Below are positions 60,326-64,000 of a stretch of DNA of 64,000 nucleotides, piece by piece. The stretch is taken from contig NZ_PGTO01000005.1 of NCBI RefSeq assembly GCF_003284725.1, positions 62,001 through 126,000 on the forward strand, read 5' to 3'. Made by a program: the position numbers and the translations under genes. The notes beneath the pieces are model-generated. The model had not been told where the DNA came from. It was given only the letters and a program-made list of their open reading frames with translations, and ran no database searches. Source of the stretch: Paramagnetospirillum kuznetsovii (lineage in GTDB: Bacteria; Pseudomonadota; Alphaproteobacteria; Rhodospirillales; Magnetospirillaceae). Each line of letters starts with the position of its first letter. Within the stretch, counting starts at the first letter, position 1.

Positions 60326-61675
60326 ATGGCGCGCGAACCAGAAATCGTCATCCGGTACAAGCAACTGGCGCTCGAAAACGACCCGGTTGCTCAGTTCAAG
60401 CTGGGTGACCTCTATCGCCTGGGCTATCAGGTCAAGCGGGATGTGGACGAGGCGGTGGTCTGGCTGGTGCGTGCCGCCCGCCAGGGCCATAAGGACGCCA
60501 TCAATCTTTTGAAGAAGATGGAGGCCGACGGCGTCGATATTAACCGCAAGGTGGAAGATCTGCCGCCGAAAGCTCCGCCGCCCCTGGAACGATCCGAGCC
60601 GGTCGTCGCGCCGCCGCCGCCCAGGCCCAAAATCACTTTTCCTTCCGTTCCGGCACCGCCACCGCCGCCCGCACAGGAGAAGGCCGCGAAGGCGAAGGTG
60701 ATCGCCCTGCCGGTCATCGAGGTGGAGACCGACCCGCTTCAGATCGGCGAGGAAAAAGAAGTGGACCCGGCGCTTCTCAAGGCCGCCGCCGACAAGGGGG
60801 AGGCGGCCGCCCTGGTGGCCCTGGGCAATGCCTATCGCGAGGGCAAGGGCGTCCCGGTCGATCCGGCGGAGGCGTTCCGTCTCTATTCCCTGGCTGCCCA
60901 GGCGGGCGATGCGCGGGGGCAGTACTCGCTGGCGGTCATGTATGATCTTGGGCTGGGCGTGGCGCAAAGCGCCGCCCATGCGCTGAAATGGTTCCGCGAG
61001 GCGGCCAAGCAGGGCGACGCGGCCTCTCAGTTCAACCTGGGCAACATGATCCGCATGGGGCGCGGTGTCGAGGCCAGCCCCGACGTGGCGGCCAAATGGT
61101 ACAGGCAGGCCGCCGACCAGGGTGATTCCGCCGCTCTGTTCGCCCTGGGCGCGCTGCACGAGGCGGGAAGCGGCGTCGAGCGCAACGAGGAACTCGCGGT
61201 CGAACTGTATCGCCAGGCGGCCGAGCTGGGCGAGGCGGAGGCGCAGTTCAACCTCGCCAACATGCTGCGCCAGGGCAGGGGGGCCGAGGCCGATCCGGCC
61301 GAGGCGGCCTCGCTGTGCCGCCGGGCGGCGGCGCAGGGCTTGCCCGCGGCCCAGTATAATTTCGGCCTGATGCTGCTGATGGGGGCGGGCGTCGATAAGG
61401 ACGAAGCCTCCGCCGCCTTCTGGCTGCGCCGCGCCGCCCAGGCGGGCAATCCCGCCGCCCAGTACCAACTGGCCATCATGTGCGAGCGCGGCCAGGGCGT
61501 GGCCGCCGATCCCGTCGAGGCGCATGTCTGGCTCAGTCTCGCCGCCGAATCCTCGCTGGCGGTGGTGGCCGACAATGCGCGCAAGGCCGCCGAGGCGCTG
61601 GCGGCCAGACTCGGCGATTCCGGTCTGGCCGAATCCAACCGTCGCAAGAAGTCCCTGGCGGAGGCCTCGTCATGA
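60326..61675 (+). CDS. Sel1-repeat (SLR) protein
   Basis: 449 residues, no signal peptide. One Sel1-like repeat at the N-terminus (VAQFKLGDLYRLGYQVKRDV ... ARQGH), a Pro-rich linker (about 85-130) and then seven contiguous repeats (AALVALGNAYREGKGV, GQYSLAVMYDLGLGV, SQFNLGNMIRMGRGV and so on). Sel1 repeats are alpha-helical protein-interaction solenoids. Its stop overlaps the start of the next gene (ATGA), so it is translated together with the helical protein that follows and probably scaffolds it. Confidence 0.93.
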   Translation: MAREPEIVIRYKQLALENDPVAQFKLGDLYRLGYQVKRDVDEAVVWLVRAARQGHKDAINLLKKMEADGVDINRKVEDLPPKAPPPLERSEPVVAPPPPRPKITFPSVPAPPPPPAQEKAAKAKVIALPVIEVETDPLQIGEEKEVDPALLKAAADKGEAAALVALGNAYREGKGVPVDPAEAFRLYSLAAQAGDARGQYSLAVMYDLGLGVAQSAAHALKWFREAAKQGDAASQFNLGNMIRMGRGVEASPDVAAKWYRQAADQGDSAALFALGALHEAGSGVERNEELAVELYRQAAELGEAEAQFNLANMLRQGRGAEADPAEAASLCRRAAAQGLPAAQYNFGLMLLMGAGVDKDEASAAFWLRRAAQAGNPAAQYQLAIMCERGQGVAADPVEAHVWLSLAAESSLAVVADNARKAAEALAARLGDSGLAESNRRKKSLAEASS

Positions 61676-63357
61676 GCGGGCCAAAGACCTCGTTCGAGGT
61701 CCAAGTCATGGAGGACAAGCACTGGGTCATCGCCGAAATGGCCGGTGACGAGGAAAAGGCCAAGGCCTTCGCCGAAAGCATCGCTCAGGCGGGAAATCAC
61801 TCGGCGGTGCGGGTGGTGAAGGACTACCAGCGCATCGACGGCACCCATACCGAGACGGTGGTGCTGGAAAAGCAGATCGCGGCCAAGGGGCCAAGCGACC
61901 CCACCCTGGCCAATATCACCGATGCGCCGCTGTGTGCCGAGCTCGAGGATTTCTACGGTCAGCCGTCGCGCACCACCATCGGCAAGCTGCTGCGCAAATA
62001 TCTCGACGAGGCGCTGATCACGCCCACCGAGCTGCTGCACGACGCCAAGGAGATGAAGCGATTCGGCGACAAGGGCAATCTGCTGTTCGGCGCCATCGAC
62101 AAGGTGTCCAGCCTGCAAGCCAAGGCGGCGGGCGACGAGAACAGCAAGGCCCGCAAGGACTTCCTCGACAAATCGTGGGAACAGCTTCAGGCCCGCGCCA
62201 AGGAGTTCGTCGGCAAGAAGCCCAAGACCCCGGCCAATTTCGCCGAGGCGGTCAAGGGCAGCGGCGGCGATCCTTTCACCCTGCGCGCCCTGATGGTCAT
62301 GGCCTTGCTGGAAAAGCGCAGTTGGTTCGGCAAGCTGGACATGCTGATCGCCTGGGCGGCGGAACCGGCGGGCGAGGCCAATATGAGCGTCATCGACGGC
62401 GTCATCGCCGATTTGATGGTGCCCGCCCAGGTCATCCAGGACTTGCTGGGTTTCCAGTCCAATCTGTCGGCGGCGCTGTGCACCATCGTCAATCTGGTCG
62501 AAGGCAAGGCGGAGGCCGCCAAATTCGCGCCGCAGACCTTCACGGATCTGAACACCCTGTTCGCGGCGGGGCGCCTGCCCTTGACCCGCGAGGTGCTGAT
62601 GGCGCGGGTGATGCGCGAGATCGGCGGCACCAATCCGCTGTCGCGCAACGACCCCGACCAAGAGTTCGAGATGTTCCACAAGATGCTGCATCGTCTGGTG
62701 GACAAGGACAGCGTGACCGGCGGGCCGCCCTTGGCCGAGTCGCTGCTGCAGCGCGGCTCGCGGGTGCTCAATTCCGGCGGCGCCACCGTGGCGGCGCCCC
62801 AGGCCCTGCAATTGATGCTGGGGGCCTTGTCCGACGGTTGCGTCCGCCTGCAGTTCCTGCTGACGCTGTGCGCCTCCTCCCTGGGCAAGAGCATGGGCGA
62901 AGTGCTGACCGAGGTGCTGGACAACCATGTGCGGCGCTCCAAGCATATCGATCAGTGGATCGCGGTGCGCCTGCCGCCGCCCCAGCGCATGGCGGCGCTG
63001 ACGGCGGCCAACAAGGCGCTGCGAACCTGCCCTGTGCTCGCCGACGACTTCAAGAAGGCGCTGGCCGATCTGATCGACGACGTCATGGTCCGCTACCTGA
63101 CCGAGGAAGGCATCATCGAGAAGGTGGACAAGCCCGACGATCCCCTGGCGGCCCGCGCCGTGCGGTTGGTGAAGTTCTGCGGCGCAGGCGTCTTGATCGA
63201 GGGCAAGTCGCTCAACATGGCCAAGGCCCGCGTCATCGAGCATCTGCGCCAGAAGCAGTTCGAGGAAAAGTTCGTCGCCAGTTGCCCTGACCCGTCCCAG
63301 GGAGAGAAAAGCCTGCGCGACTTTCACAAGCTGCTGGTGGAATGCGGCTTCGGGTGA
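61672..63357 (+). CDS. Helical protein of unknown function with N-terminal alpha/beta domain, paralogue of the product at 13179-14657
   Basis: 561 residues. Residues 1-75 (TSFEVQVMEDKHWVIAEMAG, then DEEKAKAFAESIAQ, VRVVKDYQ) form a small alpha/beta domain also seen at the front of other alphaproteobacterial proteins. Residues 80-560 are helical and share LEDFY...ALITPTELLH...AIDKVSSLQAKA and the C-terminal segment with the protein at 13179-14657. No named family. ATGA overlap with the Sel1 gene indicates a functional pair. A family A repeat follows the stop. Confidence 0.75.
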   Translation: MSGPKTSFEVQVMEDKHWVIAEMAGDEEKAKAFAESIAQAGNHSAVRVVKDYQRIDGTHTETVVLEKQIAAKGPSDPTLANITDAPLCAELEDFYGQPSRTTIGKLLRKYLDEALITPTELLHDAKEMKRFGDKGNLLFGAIDKVSSLQAKAAGDENSKARKDFLDKSWEQLQARAKEFVGKKPKTPANFAEAVKGSGGDPFTLRALMVMALLEKRSWFGKLDMLIAWAAEPAGEANMSVIDGVIADLMVPAQVIQDLLGFQSNLSAALCTIVNLVEGKAEAAKFAPQTFTDLNTLFAAGRLPLTREVLMARVMREIGGTNPLSRNDPDQEFEMFHKMLHRLVDKDSVTGGPPLAESLLQRGSRVLNSGGATVAAPQALQLMLGALSDGCVRLQFLLTLCASSLGKSMGEVLTEVLDNHVRRSKHIDQWIAVRLPPPQRMAALTAANKALRTCPVLADDFKKALADLIDDVMVRYLTEEGIIEKVDKPDDPLAARAVRLVKFCGAGVLIEGKSLNMAKARVIEHLRQKQFEEKFVASCPDPSQGEKSLRDFHKLLVECGFG

Positions 63358-63367
63358 TCCGGCTGGG

Positions 63368-63420
63368 GCGGGCAAGATGCCCGCGCTCCGATGCCGTTGG
63401 AGCGCGGCCGTCCCGGCCGC
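63368..63420. repeat. Repeat family A, copy 4
   Basis: Arms 63368-63389 and 63399-63420 face each other across 9 nt between the convergent helical-protein and epmA stops. The left arm carries the variant GCGGGCAAGATGCCCGCGCTCC-like half-site found in other copies with different centre bases. Confidence 0.75.
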
Positions 63421-63421
63421 A

Positions 63422-64000
63422 TCACACCACCGGCGCCCACAGCACCTCGTCGATGCGTTCCGCTCCGGCCAGCAGCATGACCAGGCGGTCGAAGCCCAGC
63501 GCGATGCCGGAGGCCTCGGGCATGCCGTATTCCAGGGCGGCCAGGAAATCCTCGTCCACCGGATGGCTGTCGCCATATAGCTCCTGCTTCAACCTCATAT
63601 CGGCCTCGAAGCGGCGGCGCTGCTCGGCGGCGTCGGTCAATTCTCCGAAAGCGTTGGCCAACTCGACCCCCATCGCATAGGCCTCGAAGCGTTCCGCCAC
63701 CCTGGAATCCGTGGGCGAGGGGCGCGACAGCGCCGCCATGGAGACGGGATAGGAATGCAGGAAGACCGGGAGGTCGAAGCCCAGATGGGGCTCGATGCGG
63801 TCCATCATCACCTTGAAGAAGATGTCGTCCCAGCGATCGGATTCGCTGACCGAGATGCCGATGCGGCGGGCCTCGGCGGCCAACAGGTCGCGGTCGGGCG
63901 CCTGGGGATCGGGGGCGGTGGCCAGGATGTCGATCCCGGCGTATTCGCCAAAGGCCTCGGCCACCGACAGCCGCCGCCATGGGAGAAAAGGATCGCAGGA
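63422..64000 (-). CDS. epmA: EF-P lysyltransferase EpmA, C-terminal part (start off the window)
   Basis: 193 codons of a longer gene reading leftwards; the frame is open to the window edge (RLSVAEAFGEYAGID before 63964). DRWDDIFFKVMMDRIEPHLG, then LPVFLHSYPVSMAALSR, ERFEAYAMGVELANAFGELT and ASGIALGFDRLVMLLAG are class II lysyl-tRNA-synthetase catalytic motifs without an anticodon-binding domain, as in EpmA (PoxA/GenX), which attaches beta-lysine to elongation factor P. Distinguished from LysS by the short length and context. Confidence 0.9.
   Translation of the reverse strand, partial: SCDPFLPWRRLSVAEAFGEYAGIDILATAPDPQAPDRDLLAAEARRIGISVSESDRWDDIFFKVMMDRIEPHLGFDLPVFLHSYPVSMAALSRPSPTDSRVAERFEAYAMGVELANAFGELTDAAEQRRRFEADMRLKQELYGDSHPVDEDFLAALEYGMPEASGIALGFDRLVMLLAGAERIDEVLWAPVV

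Noticed and set aside
61027-63576. An 849-codon open frame antisense to the Sel1 and helical-protein genes
   Set aside because: Gln/His/Gly-rich composition typical of antisense frames in GC-rich DNA; the forward frames are repeated and coupled.

Overview
The window looks like a chromosomal segment of a magnetotactic or closely related Rhodospirillales alphaproteobacterium, most likely Magnetospirillum. This is inferred from uniformly high GC, the napFDAGHBC gene order, a CheD-containing chemotaxis operon, an alphaproteobacterial LdtR-like MarR regulator and a GcrA-type domain. It rests on reading, not on a database match. No rRNA, tRNA or CRISPR array was seen.

Layout. 1-5.1 kb: end of a NifX-like gene, a NarL-type response regulator, a small membrane protein with a secreted SUMF1-type protein, a HybE-type chaperone, fructose-bisphosphatase and NudC. 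5.1-6.8 kb: a GGDEF/EAL protein. 6.9-13.1 kb: a complete periplasmic nitrate reductase operon with an FNR-type box upstream and a strong terminator downstream. 13.2-22.2 kb: a helical protein of unknown function, HrpB helicase, a membrane protein plus DUF59 pair with its own FNR-type box, a PAS histidine kinase and dihydroorotase. 22.2-30 kb: asparagine synthase, two glycosyltransferases, YgfZ, a GIY-YIG protein, a PhnA-like protein and PurB. 30-39.9 kb: a surface-glycan or flagellin-glycosylation locus (deacetylase, GT2, two C-methyltransferases, sugar formyltransferase, DUF115/MptE-like protein, acyltransferase, RmlD-like reductase). 39.9-41.2 kb: a decayed mobile-element scar with a truncated serine recombinase and two large palindromes. 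41.2-54.1 kb: a MarR regulator and a large chemotaxis cluster (STAS, cheY, cheA, cheW, mcp, cheR, cheD, cheB, a small helical protein, a membrane-anchored ParA and a LysE exporter), faced by a second membrane-anchored ParA and by a photoactive-yellow-protein-like protein that lacks the chromophore cysteine. 54.1-60.1 kb: a probable operon around a 1330-residue single-module NRPS-like synthetase with the architecture of epsilon-poly-L-lysine synthetase. 60.3-64 kb: a Sel1-repeat protein translationally coupled to a paralogue of the helical protein at 13-15 kb, then the end of epmA.

Three dispersed families of GC-rich inverted repeats punctuate the gene borders and sometimes supply the last codons or even the start codon of the neighbouring gene. 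Nitrate respiration (nap), the DUF59/membrane-protein pair and a small membrane peptide share FNR-type sites, pointing to joint control by oxygen or nitrogen oxides. The chemotaxis cluster combines a complete signalling set with ParA-type positioning ATPases, suggesting that array placement is encoded with the array.
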